A DNA stretch of 64,000 bases from Parasegetibacter sp. NRK P23 (GTDB lineage Bacteria > Bacteroidota > Bacteroidia > Chitinophagales > Chitinophagaceae), in assembly GCF_023721715.1 (NCBI RefSeq), contig NZ_JAMDLG010000001.1:3697784-3761783 (forward strand), written 5' to 3'. Below are positions 25,202-33,694 of this stretch, one piece after another. Within the stretch, counting starts at the first letter, position 1, and each line of letters begins with the position of its first letter. The notes under the pieces are model-generated. The model saw only the letters and a list, made by a program, of their open reading frames with translations. It was not told the DNA's origin and made no database searches. A program made the position numbers and the translations under genes.

Positions 25202-28200
25202 ATGATAAAAAATATACTGGTGGTATGGTGCACCTGCTGCATGATCCTCTCCGCCACCGCACAGCAATCCCGGGCAATAACCGGCAAGGTATCGGACCTT
25301 GAAACCGGTAGCCCGCTTTCCGGCGTTACACTGGTACTTAAAAGTTCCGGTAAACAATTTATTTCCGCGTCTAATGGCAGTTTTGCTTTTTCAACTTCAT
25401 CTTTACCCGATACCTTACTTGTTTCCTATACCAGCTATCAGTCGCACTCGGTGGCGTTAACCAGTGAAACGGTATTGCCCTTACAGCTCACGCTGCAAAG
25501 GGTTTATGCTGAGTTGGAAGAAGTGGTGGTGAACACAGGTTACCAGGTAATAGAAAAAGAAAGGGCCACGGGATCATTTACCCGCATTGGAAACGAATTG
25601 TACAATGAGCAGATCGGCACCAACGTGATAGATCGCCTGAAATACATTACCAACGGCGCTACGGTGGTAGCCTCGGAAAGGGTGGGCACTTACGCGCAGA
25701 ATCAAATGGTGATCAGGGGATTCAGCACCAGAAACTTCGAGATCGCTAAACCCCTCATCATTGTAGACAATTTCCCGTATGAAGGGGATATTGACAACAT
25801 CAATCCCAATGATGTGGAAAACCTCACCATCCTCAAAGATGCGGCTGCTGCTTCTATATGGGGTGCCAAAGCTTCAAATGGCGTTATCGTCATCACCACG
25901 AAAAAAGGAAAGTTCAATGAGAAGATAAAGGTTGATTTCAACTTCAATTCTTCGATTACCGAAAAGCCTGATCTTTTCCAGATTCCTTCCATAAGCCCGG
26001 CAGAACTCGTTGAATTTGAAAAGTTCCTTTTCAGCAAGCAATACAGGTGGGCGGATGTAACCAATTCGCGCCGTCCCGGGTTCTCTCCGGTATATGAAAC
26101 CCTGTTCAAAATGCGGGACGGGCTCCTTTCCGAGGCGGAAGGAGAAGCAATACTGGAAGAAATGAAGCAGCACGATGTGCGGAATGATTTTATGGACAAT
26201 ATGTACCGGACGGCCATCAACAACCAATATGCCCTCACGGCAAGGGGCGGCAGCAATAGCATGTCCTGGTCATTAGGTATCGGTTATGACGAAAATACAG
26301 GAGGTCGTTACGAAAAATTCAAGCGCTATACTGTCCGGCTGAACAATACCTGGCAACTTTCGCCCAGGCTGTTGGTTGCCGCTGATGTTTCTTACGCGCA
26401 ACGATCCGGAACATTTCCGAGACCATCCTTCGGTTCCATTAAACCTGTAGGAACAGGGTTGCCAATTTATACACGCTTTTCTGATGATGACGGCAACCCA
26501 CTTCCATTGTACCAGGAATTCAGGGAAAGTTATATAGACACGCTTGGCGGGGGAAAACTTTTAGACTGGAAATATTATCCTCTTGAAGAGTATAACCATA
26601 TTAAGCAATCAAATGGCGTGCACGACATCAACGCAATGGTAAACGTCAATTACAAGATCATCAACGGCCTACAGGTTGACCTTAAATTCAGGCACCAGAA
26701 ACAGGTTTCCGAAACCAATTACCTGTACGGTGCAGAAAGTTTTTTCACCAGAGACCTTATCAACAAGTACTCATCACTTAATCGATCTACGGGCCAGGTT
26801 ACCTACCGGATACCAAAGGGAGCAATACTTGACAGGGGTATAGAAAGCATGGTGGCCCGGGATGTCCGCTTTCAACTAAACTTTAATAAAACGTTGGGGC
26901 GCTCTCAAATTACAGCCATTTCCGGGGCGCAAGTGAGCGAAAATAAAACTTCTGGCAATAGCTACCGAACCTACGGACTTGATGAAGATATCCTGACCTT
27001 TAATGCAGTGGATTACGCCAACAGGTATCCAAATTTTGTTACGGGCGCGCAAATATTTATTCCGCAAAACGCAAATATCTCCGAACGAAATACGCGGTTT
27101 GTATCCCTTTATGGCAACATGGCCTATACCTACAATAAGCGTTACACCCTTTCCGCCAGCGCAAGAAGAGACGCTGCCAATCTTTTCGGACTGGCTACCA
27201 ACAATAAATGGAAACCATTTTGGTCGGTGGGCGGCGGCTGGAACATCGCACAGGAAGACTTCTACAACATTGATTGGCTATCCGGGTTGTCTCTGCGCGG
27301 CACTTATGGATTCAGTGGTAACGTTGATCCCTCTATGGTGGCTACCACAACGCTAACCTATTCCGGAGTATCTCTCTTTACACAAACGCCCTACACGAAT
27401 ATTCAGAACTTTTACAACCCGCAACTTACCTGGGAAAAAACCGGCATGACCAATATGGGCATTGATTTTAAATTAAAAAATGAACGTGTTTCCGGAACGC
27501 TTGAAATATACTGGAAAAGGGTTACGGATATGTATGGTACACAAGTAATAGATGTTACAACCGGATTGGGGAAATCAACCATCCCTAAAAACATTGGCAG
27601 TATGCAAGGAAGGGGAATAGATGTAGAAATAATGACCGTCAATACAGACAAAGCCATAAGATGGTCATCAGTATTCATTTTTAACACCTACAAGGACCGT
27701 ATTACGAGTGTAAACCAAACCAATCCCGCAGACCTCGACAGGGCGGTAAGAGGTTATGGGTATACGGCAGTGAAGGACTTCCCCATGTTCGGGTATTACG
27801 CGTATAAGTGGGGAGGGCTTGATCCCCAGAACGGAAACCCGATCGGCTACCTCAAAGGAGAAAAGAGTACCAATTACGCAGGCATCAACGGAGCTGCGGC
27901 TACTTTTGGAGATGTTGTGTATGTGGGGCCTTCCGCTCCTACATTGTTTGGTTCTGTTGGAAACAATATTTCATGGAAACAATTATCTCTTTCGGTGCGA
28001 TTTACTTATAAACTGGGCTATTTTTTCAAACGCGAAACCATCAACTTTTCAAGTCTGGTTACAGGCCTCACGGGCCACTCCGATTATTCACTGCGCTGGC
28101 AAAAGCCAGGAGATGAACTGCATACCACCGTGCCTTCAATGGTTTATCCCCGTGATGCAAACCGTGAAGACTTTCATACCAACGCGGAAATAATGGCCGA

Positions 28201-28414
28201 AAAAGGTGGCAATGTCAGGTGTCAATATATCTCGCTGAGCTATGCGCTCAATAAAAAGCAATTCTATAAGCTACCCTTCCAGACCATGCAGCTTTTTGCT
28301 AACACCAGCAATCTCGGCCTGATCTGGGCAGCCAACAATAAACACCTGGACCCGGACTTTCCGAATGGTCGTCAGCCACGATCTATTGCAATTGGGGTCA
28401 GAACCGGTTTTTAA
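25202..28414 (+). CDS. SusC/RagA family TonB-linked outer membrane transporter
   Basis: 1070 residues: signal peptide, carboxypeptidase-regulatory-like domain (ITGKVSDLETGSPLSGVTLV), TonB-box region, a plug domain with the SusC signature (NPNDVENLTILKDAAAASIW; GAKASNGVIVITTKKGK) and a long barrel finishing RSIAIGVRTGF. With its SusD partner it would import an oligosaccharide or peptide through a pedal-bin mechanism. No glycosidase or peptidase gene is adjacent; the only neighbour is the thioredoxin-like gene. The substrate is therefore not predictable. The gap to susD is 17 bp. Confidence 0.96.
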   Translation: MIKNILVVWCTCCMILSATAQQSRAITGKVSDLETGSPLSGVTLVLKSSGKQFISASNGSFAFSTSSLPDTLLVSYTSYQSHSVALTSETVLPLQLTLQRVYAELEEVVVNTGYQVIEKERATGSFTRIGNELYNEQIGTNVIDRLKYITNGATVVASERVGTYAQNQMVIRGFSTRNFEIAKPLIIVDNFPYEGDIDNINPNDVENLTILKDAAAASIWGAKASNGVIVITTKKGKFNEKIKVDFNFNSSITEKPDLFQIPSISPAELVEFEKFLFSKQYRWADVTNSRRPGFSPVYETLFKMRDGLLSEAEGEAILEEMKQHDVRNDFMDNMYRTAINNQYALTARGGSNSMSWSLGIGYDENTGGRYEKFKRYTVRLNNTWQLSPRLLVAADVSYAQRSGTFPRPSFGSIKPVGTGLPIYTRFSDDDGNPLPLYQEFRESYIDTLGGGKLLDWKYYPLEEYNHIKQSNGVHDINAMVNVNYKIINGLQVDLKFRHQKQVSETNYLYGAESFFTRDLINKYSSLNRSTGQVTYRIPKGAILDRGIESMVARDVRFQLNFNKTLGRSQITAISGAQVSENKTSGNSYRTYGLDEDILTFNAVDYANRYPNFVTGAQIFIPQNANISERNTRFVSLYGNMAYTYNKRYTLSASARRDAANLFGLATNNKWKPFWSVGGGWNIAQEDFYNIDWLSGLSLRGTYGFSGNVDPSMVATTTLTYSGVSLFTQTPYTNIQNFYNPQLTWEKTGMTNMGIDFKLKNERVSGTLEIYWKRVTDMYGTQVIDVTTGLGKSTIPKNIGSMQGRGIDVEIMTVNTDKAIRWSSVFIFNTYKDRITSVNQTNPADLDRAVRGYGYTAVKDFPMFGYYAYKWGGLDPQNGNPIGYLKGEKSTNYAGINGAAATFGDVVYVGPSAPTLFGSVGNNISWKQLSLSVRFTYKLGYFFKRETINFSSLVTGLTGHSDYSLRWQKPGDELHTTVPSMVYPRDANREDFHTNAEIMAEKGGNVRCQYISLSYALNKKQFYKLPFQTMQLFANTSNLGLIWAANNKHLDPDFPNGRQPRSIAIGVRTGF

Positions 28415-28431
28415 CCATTAAAAAAATTATA

Positions 28432-29784
28432 ATGCAAATAAGAATACTTTTCATTTTAACAATCCTGACGGGCATTGTGTCAGGATGCGAAAAATTTCTG
28501 GAGAAGAAGTCTAACCAGGAACTGGTGGTGCCCTCCACTTTCCGCGACCTCCAGGGCTTGTTCGATTACCATTCGCTGATCAACATGCGAGAACCCAACC
28601 CTGGAATTATCAGCGTTGACGATTACTATGTAACCGACGCTATACTGCAAACCATGCTGGAAAGGGAAAGACGCCTTTACGTTTGGGAAAAAACCGCGCT
28701 TTACACGAATTATTTCCACCAATGGGCGGATTGTTACACCGTGATCTATAAAGCGAATCTGGTGTTGGATGAAATAAAGAAGGTTACTTTCGATCATTTA
28801 AAGGATGAAGAAAGAAAGGCTTTAATGGGACAGGCCTATTTCCATAGAGGAAAATCTTATTTGCTGGCGGCATGGACATGGGCAAAAGCATACGACGAAA
28901 GTTCGGCGGATAAGGACAAAGGATTACCGTTAAGACTGGACGCGGATTTCAATAAGCCCTCCATCCGGAACAACGTGCAGGAAACGTATGATCATATTCT
29001 GAAGGACCTTAAAAACGCCGCCCCCCTTCTACCCGAAGTTGCTATTCATCCGCTCCGGCCAACAAAAGCCGCGGCATACGGCTACATTGCACGTACCTAC
29101 CTTTCGATGAGGCGATACGATAGTTGCAGAAAGTACGCCGATCTATGCCTTCAGCTGAAAAATGAGTTGATGGATTTTAATGGCGACCTCCCCTGGCTTA
29201 ACCCCGCACTTAGTTTTCCAATAGCGCCTTCAAACAAAGAGGTGATCTTTGAAGCGAAAAGCATTTATGTTAGTATCCTCTCTAAGGGAAATATTGACTC
29301 CGTCCTGTACAGGTCTTACGAAAACGATGACCTTCGGAAAACTATTTTCTATAAACCAGGCGGGCTGGGCTCCGACGCATTCAGAGGAGATTATTACGGA
29401 AACGATGGTAACTTTACTGGTCTCGCCACCGATGAAGTCTTTCTTATGAGAGCTGAATGTTACGCCAGAGCGGGAAATACTGAACTGGCTATGAAGGACC
29501 TCAATACACTGATGAAAAAAAGATGGCGGAACGGCAATTATCCTTATACATCCGCAGCAAGCGCGGGTGATGCGCTGGAACTTATACTGCAGGAACGAAG
29601 GAAAGAACTTTTCCTCAGAGGATTACGGTGGATGGACATTAAGCGGCTAAACAAAGAGGGGAGAAACATTACGTTACAAAGAAAAGTAAACGGTCAACTG
29701 ATCACCCTGCCACCAAATGACCCCGGTTTCGCGCTTCCTATTCCGGAAGATGTAATCCAGCAAAGCGGCATGGAACAGAACTGA
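28432..29784 (+). CDS. SusD/RagB family surface lipoprotein
   Basis: 450 residues with lipoprotein signal (ILTGIVSGC), SusD-like N-domain with TPR helices (ALMGQAYFHRGKSYLLAAWT; KAAAYGYIARTYLSMRRYDS) and the RagB/SusD C-terminal pattern (ADEVFLMRAECYARAGN-like region, LILQERRKELFLRGLRWMDI KRLNKEGR). It forms the lid of the preceding SusC transporter. The stop codon at 29782-29784 touches the large palindromic terminator. At 450 residues it is on the short side for SusD proteins. Confidence 0.94.
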   Translation: MQIRILFILTILTGIVSGCEKFLEKKSNQELVVPSTFRDLQGLFDYHSLINMREPNPGIISVDDYYVTDAILQTMLERERRLYVWEKTALYTNYFHQWADCYTVIYKANLVLDEIKKVTFDHLKDEERKALMGQAYFHRGKSYLLAAWTWAKAYDESSADKDKGLPLRLDADFNKPSIRNNVQETYDHILKDLKNAAPLLPEVAIHPLRPTKAAAYGYIARTYLSMRRYDSCRKYADLCLQLKNELMDFNGDLPWLNPALSFPIAPSNKEVIFEAKSIYVSILSKGNIDSVLYRSYENDDLRKTIFYKPGGLGSDAFRGDYYGNDGNFTGLATDEVFLMRAECYARAGNTELAMKDLNTLMKKRWRNGNYPYTSAASAGDALELILQERRKELFLRGLRWMDIKRLNKEGRNITLQRKVNGQLITLPPNDPGFALPIPEDVIQQSGMEQN

Positions 29785-29835
29785 TAATAAAAAGCATGGC
29801 ATATCCCCCGGGGGATATGCCATGCTTTTTATTAT
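29784..29835. terminator. 26-bp perfect palindromic bidirectional terminator
   Basis: A loopless perfect inverted repeat of 26 bp per arm, centred between 29809 and 29810 (core ATATCCCCC/GGGGGATAT, outer AAAAAGCATGGC/GCCATGCTTTTT). Each end carries a T-run on the outgoing strand. The left arm begins in the susD stop codon and the right arm ends in the stop codon of the convergent DUF6520 gene, so both genes end inside it. Confidence 0.9.
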
Positions 29836-30254
29836 TGCGCTCCTTTTAAGTGAATAGTATTGGAGGGATCATCCATAAACTCTGATGCTCCTGTCTGATT
29901 ATCCACCGCTCCAATCAATTGCTCAAGAAATGCGACCCATCTTTCTTCCTGTTCGTCACTCAAGTCGAGAGAAGTATAAACTTCAAGATCAACTTGCACA
30001 ACACAAGGGATACTATTGCCAGGGCAATCTCCGGGGTCAGTAGTACCTTCATAACTCCAGTTATCAGGATCTTCATAACTGCTTTCCTGTGTATCCGGCC
30101 CCGTGTAGGTAAAATAGTGGATATCCGATAACGCCTTACGTTCAACGCCCGCGTCCTGTTTACCACTCACCGCAAACACCACCCCAACCCCAAATACCGC
30201 CACCAACAGTGGCAATACCCATTTTATAGTCCGGAGACTTTTTGTTTTTTCCAT
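29832..30254 (-). CDS. DUF6520 family exported small protein
   Basis: 140 residues with an N-terminal hydrophobic segment (IKWVLPLLVAVFGVGVVFAV) typical of the DUF6520 family, a small exported Bacteroidota protein. The family's conserved middle is seen as IHYFTYTGPDTQESSYEDPDNW followed by a pair of Cys (DCPGNSIPC). Function unknown. The C-terminus is acidic and longer than usual. It converges with susD and shares its terminator. Confidence 0.75.
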   Translation of the reverse strand: MEKTKSLRTIKWVLPLLVAVFGVGVVFAVSGKQDAGVERKALSDIHYFTYTGPDTQESSYEDPDNWSYEGTTDPGDCPGNSIPCVVQVDLEVYTSLDLSDEQEERWVAFLEQLIGAVDNQTGASEFMDDPSNTIHLKGAQ

Positions 30255-30625
30255 CTTCTGTTTTTTAATGGTTTAAAATAATCGCCCGCCCCGCTTTCAC
30301 GGATACCGGCCGGGCCGCCGGGGCTTCCAGGATATCCATGCCGCTGTTGTTCCCCGCGCGTGAAACGCCGGCGGCTATTGTTGCAACAAAGCTGAGACAT
30401 AGGTGTGACGGCCCTTTCCCATGGTTATACCGGATAATTTTCCGGCAGGAAAAGGTGTTTCTTTCTGAAAACAAAACGTACATTGTGGTACGGCCTTTCT
30501 TCTTACACTTCTACTCTTTACATATCGGTTCAAAACGGAAAAACGGGTGAAGCCGTTACTGATTTTTTTTACGGCTCGCACCTCATGTTCCGCGTTAACC
30601 GCTATTCACGTCAAAACCTTATCCG
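30255..30625. other. Intergenic region between divergent DUF6520 and ECF sigma genes
   Basis: It holds a GC-rich patch (about 30285-30340, GGCCGGGCCGCCGGGG core) and an AT-rich half closer to the sigma gene. Open frames here have no recognisable content. I saw no strong promoter, repeat or RNA gene, only the presumed divergent promoters. Confidence 0.3.
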
Positions 30626-31159
30626 ATGTTCAAACAATTGGCCAGTGATTCGGAACGCGCATTGGCGCAGATATGGAACACTTATGGCGATGACCTGCAT
30701 AAGAGGATCATCCTGATCGTTGGCCGGGAAGAATGGGCCAGGGAAGTATTGTCCGATGTTTTAACCGCTTTGTGGAACAACAGGCGGGAGGTCGCGCGCA
30801 TGGAGCATCCCGTAGGCTGGCTGCACACCATCGCAAGGAATAAAGCAATTGATAAACTCAAAAAAGAATGGAAATTCAAGAGAACCATTACGCTGGAAGA
30901 TGCTTTCCAACCTTCCGATGGGGTGCACCCCGATGACATGATGAACTACCTCGAATTGAAAAGAAACATGCTGAAAGCCATCGCCTCCCTGCCCGCACAA
31001 GAGAAAAAGACGTTTAAACTATGGTTCGAAACCGATCTTACCCGGAAGGAAATCGCCGAACGCCTTAACCTTTCCGAGAACACCATTAAAAAGCACTTAT
31101 CCCTTGCCAGAAAAGCCGTACGGAAATTTCTCGAACAGATCAGGTCGCTGTTCACGTAA
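30626..31159 (+). CDS. ECF-type RNA polymerase sigma factor
   Basis: 177 residues with sigma region 2 (EWAREVLSDVLTALWNNRRE, PVGWLHTIARNKAIDKLKKE) and region 4 (LPAQEKKTFKLWFETDLTRK, LNLSENTIKKHLSLARKAVR). The linker between them is short, as in ECF factors of Bacteroidota. No FecR-type anti-sigma follows; the next gene, 29 bp on, is a short soluble protein that might take that role. Target promoters are not evident. Confidence 0.92.
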   Translation: MFKQLASDSERALAQIWNTYGDDLHKRIILIVGREEWAREVLSDVLTALWNNRREVARMEHPVGWLHTIARNKAIDKLKKEWKFKRTITLEDAFQPSDGVHPDDMMNYLELKRNMLKAIASLPAQEKKTFKLWFETDLTRKEIAERLNLSENTIKKHLSLARKAVRKFLEQIRSLFT

Positions 31160-31188
31160 CAGCAGCCTATCGCTTAAAAATTCGCCCG

Positions 31189-31428
31189 ATGATCCATGAA
31201 CAGGACTATGTAAAGTCCCTCCTGAAAAAACATTTTGAAAGAACAATTGCTCCAACTGAGTTATTGCTTCTGCAAGACGCATTCCTCCTGTACGAGGAGG
31301 CGGAAATGAAAAGTATGATCGATGAAATGATTGTTGCCATGCTGCCCGGAACAGCGCCTCCGCAGGTGAACTGGGAGGCGTTCGTGGCGGAAGAGATGAA
31401 ACGGCTGAAGCAGAAAGCCTCCGGTTAA
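31189..31428 (+). CDS. Small soluble protein following the ECF sigma gene
   Basis: 79 residues, helical, acidic-basic mixed, no membrane segment. The start of the protein (DYVKSLLKKHFERTIAPTEL LLLQDAF) looks like the cytoplasmic N-terminus of FecR-type anti-sigma factors, whose membrane and periplasmic parts are absent. It may be a soluble anti-sigma factor or a truncated remnant. The assignment rests on position and a weak resemblance. Confidence 0.55.
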   Translation: MIHEQDYVKSLLKKHFERTIAPTELLLLQDAFLLYEEAEMKSMIDEMIVAMLPGTAPPQVNWEAFVAEEMKRLKQKASG

Positions 31429-31430
31429 CA

Positions 31431-32006
31431 TTACCCATTCTTCTCCAGCCTGCTCAACGTTTCCCGTGATAAACCAAGATAGTGCGCAATCATCGTCTTG
31501 GATACGCGCTGGAACAACTGCGGATACTGGTGCAGCAGCAGTTCATACTTCTCCTTGGCCGAATTGCGCATCATGGAAAGCACTCTTTTCTGTAATGCCA
31601 CATAGCCACCAAATGCCTTGCGCGCATGAAACCGGTACATTTCCGGAACAAGCGCACACATCGCTTCTTTATCGGCCATGCTCAACTCCAGCACCATACA
31701 GTGTTCCAGCGCCTGCACATCCATTTCGCCCTTGCCCTGCATGGCATACGCGGGATAATCGGATACCCACCAGCCTTCCATCGCGAATTGTAAGATGTGT
31801 TCCTTTCCTGAATCATCGTAAAGCGATGCTTTCAACAGTCCTTCCACCACTACGAATTCCGAGGTCACCCGCTGCCCGTTGCGCACCAGGTATTCCTTCC
31901 GCTTCAATGCCTTCGGTTTAAAGAACGGCAATACGTTTTCAAACGCTTCATCGCTGAGCGGAACGATCTCCGAAATATGGCGGCGCAAAAAAGAAGCATA
32001 TTCCAT
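31431..32006 (-). CDS. Crp/Fnr family transcriptional regulator
   Basis: Start taken at MEYASFLRRH (32006), 191 residues. A cNMP-binding-like beta-roll (KEYLVRNGQRVTSEFVVVEG; KEHILQFAMEGWWV) is joined by a long helix (GYVALQKRVLSMMRNSAKEK) to a Crp-type HTH ending SKTMIAHYLGLSRETLSRLE. The recognition helix SRETLSR keeps Arg, Glu and Arg at the same spacing as E. coli CRP residues 180, 181 and 185, which read TGTGA. A matching TGTGA-N6-TCACA site lies 1.5 kb upstream before mdaB. It is the third minus-strand gene after mdaB and the DJ-1-like gene, and its start codon sits in a 15-bp-stem hairpin (31990-32038). Confidence 0.92.
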   Translation of the reverse strand: MEYASFLRRHISEIVPLSDEAFENVLPFFKPKALKRKEYLVRNGQRVTSEFVVVEGLLKASLYDDSGKEHILQFAMEGWWVSDYPAYAMQGKGEMDVQALEHCMVLELSMADKEAMCALVPEMYRFHARKAFGGYVALQKRVLSMMRNSAKEKYELLLHQYPQLFQRVSKTMIAHYLGLSRETLSRLEKNG

Positions 32007-32038
32007 GCAGTAAATGTACAACAGGAATATGCTTCTTT
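31990..32038 (-). promoter_or_regulatory. 15-bp perfect inverted repeat over the crp-like start codon
   Basis: Arms 31990-32004 and 32024-32038 are perfectly complementary (AAAGAAGCATATTCC type) with a 19-base loop. On the minus-strand transcript the 3' arm pairs across the first codons (the G of ATG onward) and is followed by more U residues. The structure could terminate readthrough from the DJ-1-like gene, hide the start codon, or be a DNA operator. Confidence 0.65.
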
Positions 32039-32056
32039 ATGGTATGTTCTCGTGCA

Positions 32057-32842
32057 CTAGCGGGTAGTTTCTTCCAGGGCTTTCTTCATGGCTTCGCCCA
32101 CACCTTTGGCCGATTGCGGGTTCTGGCCCGTGATCAACCTGCCGTCAACGGTAACATGGGGTTGCCACGGCGCAGACTTCTCATAGATACCGCCACGCTC
32201 CTTCAGTTTGTCTTCCATCAGGAAAGGCACCACGTCTGTGAGTTTTACCAGTTCTTCCTCCTCATTGGTGAAGCCGTTCACTTTCTTTCCGCTCACGAGG
32301 TACTCACCATTCGAAAGCCTGATGTTCACGATACCCGCTGGACCATGGCATACCGCGCCCACCAAACCATTGTTCTCGTAAACCTGGGCCGCGATGTTGG
32401 CGATGGCTTCGTTGGAAGGAAGGTCCCATACCGCCCCGTGCCCACCGGCATAAAATATGGCCGCGTAATCTTCAGGATTTATTTTATCCGGCGTTAGGGT
32501 ATTGGTGATTTTTTCATGGTATACACGGTCTTCCCAGAACTTTTTGTTCACGGGATCTGAAAGATCAAAGCCGTCCACAGGGGGATTTCCACCTTCGGGA
32601 CTCACAAAATCAATTTCGTAACCGGCTTCATGCAATACCTCCCATGGATGCGACACTTCGCCGAGATAGTAGCCGGTTTTCTCCCCTGTATTTCCTTTGG
32701 TGCCGTGGCTGGTTACCACGAAGAGAATTTTCTTTTTCATTTCTATATTATTTGCTGATGAATGTTTTTCTGATGTCTCGTTACAACTTGTAAAAAACGA
32801 TGCCAGCACTGCGAATGCTGCAATGGTAGCTGCTGTTTTCAT
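32057..32842 (-). CDS. DJ-1/PfpI (HchA-like) family protein, lipoprotein-like signal
   Basis: 261 residues. The class-I glutamine-amidotransferase-like fold of Hsp31/HchA-type proteins is clear: KKKILFVVTSHG, VDFVSPEGGNPPVDG-like strand, the acid AIFYAGGHGAVWDL, and the nucleophile elbow GAVCHGPAGIV. Such proteins act as glyoxalase III, chaperone or deglycase-like stress enzymes. An N-terminal segment ending FFTSC looks like a lipoprotein signal, so it would be periplasmic; an internal Met (MKKKILFV) would give a cytosolic form. It overlaps the mdaB stop by 4 bp and lies 50 bp before the Crp-like gene, forming a redox/electrophile-response operon. Confidence 0.9.
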   Translation of the reverse strand: MKTAATIAAFAVLASFFTSCNETSEKHSSANNIEMKKKILFVVTSHGTKGNTGEKTGYYLGEVSHPWEVLHEAGYEIDFVSPEGGNPPVDGFDLSDPVNKKFWEDRVYHEKITNTLTPDKINPEDYAAIFYAGGHGAVWDLPSNEAIANIAAQVYENNGLVGAVCHGPAGIVNIRLSNGEYLVSGKKVNGFTNEEEELVKLTDVVPFLMEDKLKERGGIYEKSAPWQPHVTVDGRLITGQNPQSAKGVGEAMKKALEETTR

Positions 32843-33480
32843 GATGCAATGGATGGGATTAAGATTTGTTCCACGGAAGGGACGGGCATTTGTTGGGAAA
32901 GGTGCGCAAAATAGTCCCGGTGGTAACCACTGATGCGTTCGGGTGTGGCATTTTTTTCCAGGTCGTGGAAATGAAAACTTCCGAGGGCATCCATGCCGGT
33001 GAAGGCGTTCATGCGGTGGAAGCCGAACATCACGCCTTCGTCAACAGTTTTCTGGTGAAAGAATTCTCCGGGAAGTGTGAAAGCCGTTTCGGGCGCGTTC
33101 CAGGTGGTGGTAAGCATGTAAACGCGTCCGTGCAGGGAGCCGCCCGTACCGTAGTTGATGGCGGGATTTTCCTTTTTGCGGCCATCGCTGTAATACAATC
33201 CGTTGCGGTGACCGGCCGTGAAAACAGTATCGATGTATTCTTTCAGTTTGTGGGGCAGTCCGAACCACCAAACGGGTGTATGGTAGATGATAACATCGGC
33301 CCAAACGAATTTCTCTACTTCTTCCATCAGTTCATAAGGCTGGTTGATATCAGTGATTTTGAGCTGAAAGCCGTTTTCAGGGGTAAAATAGGTCTTGTCC
33401 CATTCTACCAGGGTATGGTTGAACCTGCCGCCCGAATGGGCGAAGGCCTGACCGCCGTTGAGTATGAATATATTTTTCAT
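32839..33480 (-). CDS. mdaB: NAD(P)H-dependent oxidoreductase, MdaB-like flavodoxin-fold quinone reductase
   Basis: 213 residues: KNIFILNGGQAFAHSGGRFN (FMN phosphate loop), WADVIIYHTPVWWFGLPHKL KEYID (flavin site), TAGHRNGLYYSDGR, YGTGGSLHGRVYMLTTTWNAP and a late GFHRMNAFTG. These features match MdaB, the NADPH quinone reductase that protects against quinones. It heads a minus-strand operon with the DJ-1-like protein (4-bp overlap) and then the Crp-like regulator. A CAACTTTG (33497-33504) serves as a near-consensus -7 element 16 bp before the start, with a TGTGA-N6-TCACA site roughly 40-45 bp upstream of the predicted transcription start. Confidence 0.9.
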   Translation of the reverse strand: MKNIFILNGGQAFAHSGGRFNHTLVEWDKTYFTPENGFQLKITDINQPYELMEEVEKFVWADVIIYHTPVWWFGLPHKLKEYIDTVFTAGHRNGLYYSDGRKKENPAINYGTGGSLHGRVYMLTTTWNAPETAFTLPGEFFHQKTVDEGVMFGFHRMNAFTGMDALGSFHFHDLEKNATPERISGYHRDYFAHLSQQMPVPSVEQILIPSIAS

Positions 33481-33496
33481 ATTCTATTTTTTTATG

Positions 33497-33504
33497 CAAA
33501 GTTG
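33497..33504 (-). promoter_or_regulatory. Candidate -7 element of mdaB
   Basis: The minus strand reads CAACTTTG, a 7-of-8 match to TAnnTTTG. No -33 TTTG sits at the right distance; the CRP-type palindrome occupies that place, as at class II activator-dependent promoters. Confidence 0.4.
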
Positions 33505-33526
33505 CGCGGCAGGAAGGGACCGCACC

Positions 33527-33542
33527 TGTGATGCAGGTCACA
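33527..33542. promoter_or_regulatory. CRP-type operator TGTGA-N6-TCACA
   Basis: A perfect match to the E. coli CRP consensus palindrome between divergent mdaB and ygiD. Its centre is about 43 bases upstream of the predicted mdaB transcription start. A Crp/Fnr gene whose recognition helix reads SRETLSR lies in the mdaB operon, so it is the likely binder. Confidence 0.65.
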
Positions 33543-33597
33543 AATCCACAGGGCATTCCATAGGAACTGTTAAAACAACTGCACGCCGCCTTCCGGG

Positions 33598-33629
33598 TTT
33601 CAACCCGCCAGAGAACCTTCGTACCTTTG
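33598..33629 (+). promoter_or_regulatory. Promoter of ygiD
   Basis: TACCTTTG (33622-33629) is a perfect -7 element; TTTC (33598-33601) 20 bases upstream approximates the -33 TTTG. Transcription would start around 33635, giving a leader of about 60 bases that contains an AGGAGG ribosome binding site at 33682-33687, unusual for this phylum. Confidence 0.55.
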
Positions 33630-33694
33630 TAGCCGCAATTATTTTCATGCACAGGAAAGATTTCATCCGGTTTTCAATATCAGGAGGAACAGTT

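Noticed and set aside
24182-29784. TlpA-SusC-SusD considered as part of the rhamnogalacturonan locus
   Set aside because: It lies more than 20 kb away with unrelated genes between and its own terminator; no evidence links its substrate to pectin.
30265-30483. 72-codon minus-strand frame in the DUF6520-sigma intergenic region
   Set aside because: No recognisable content, overlaps the presumed divergent promoter region, GC-rich patch gives spurious openness.
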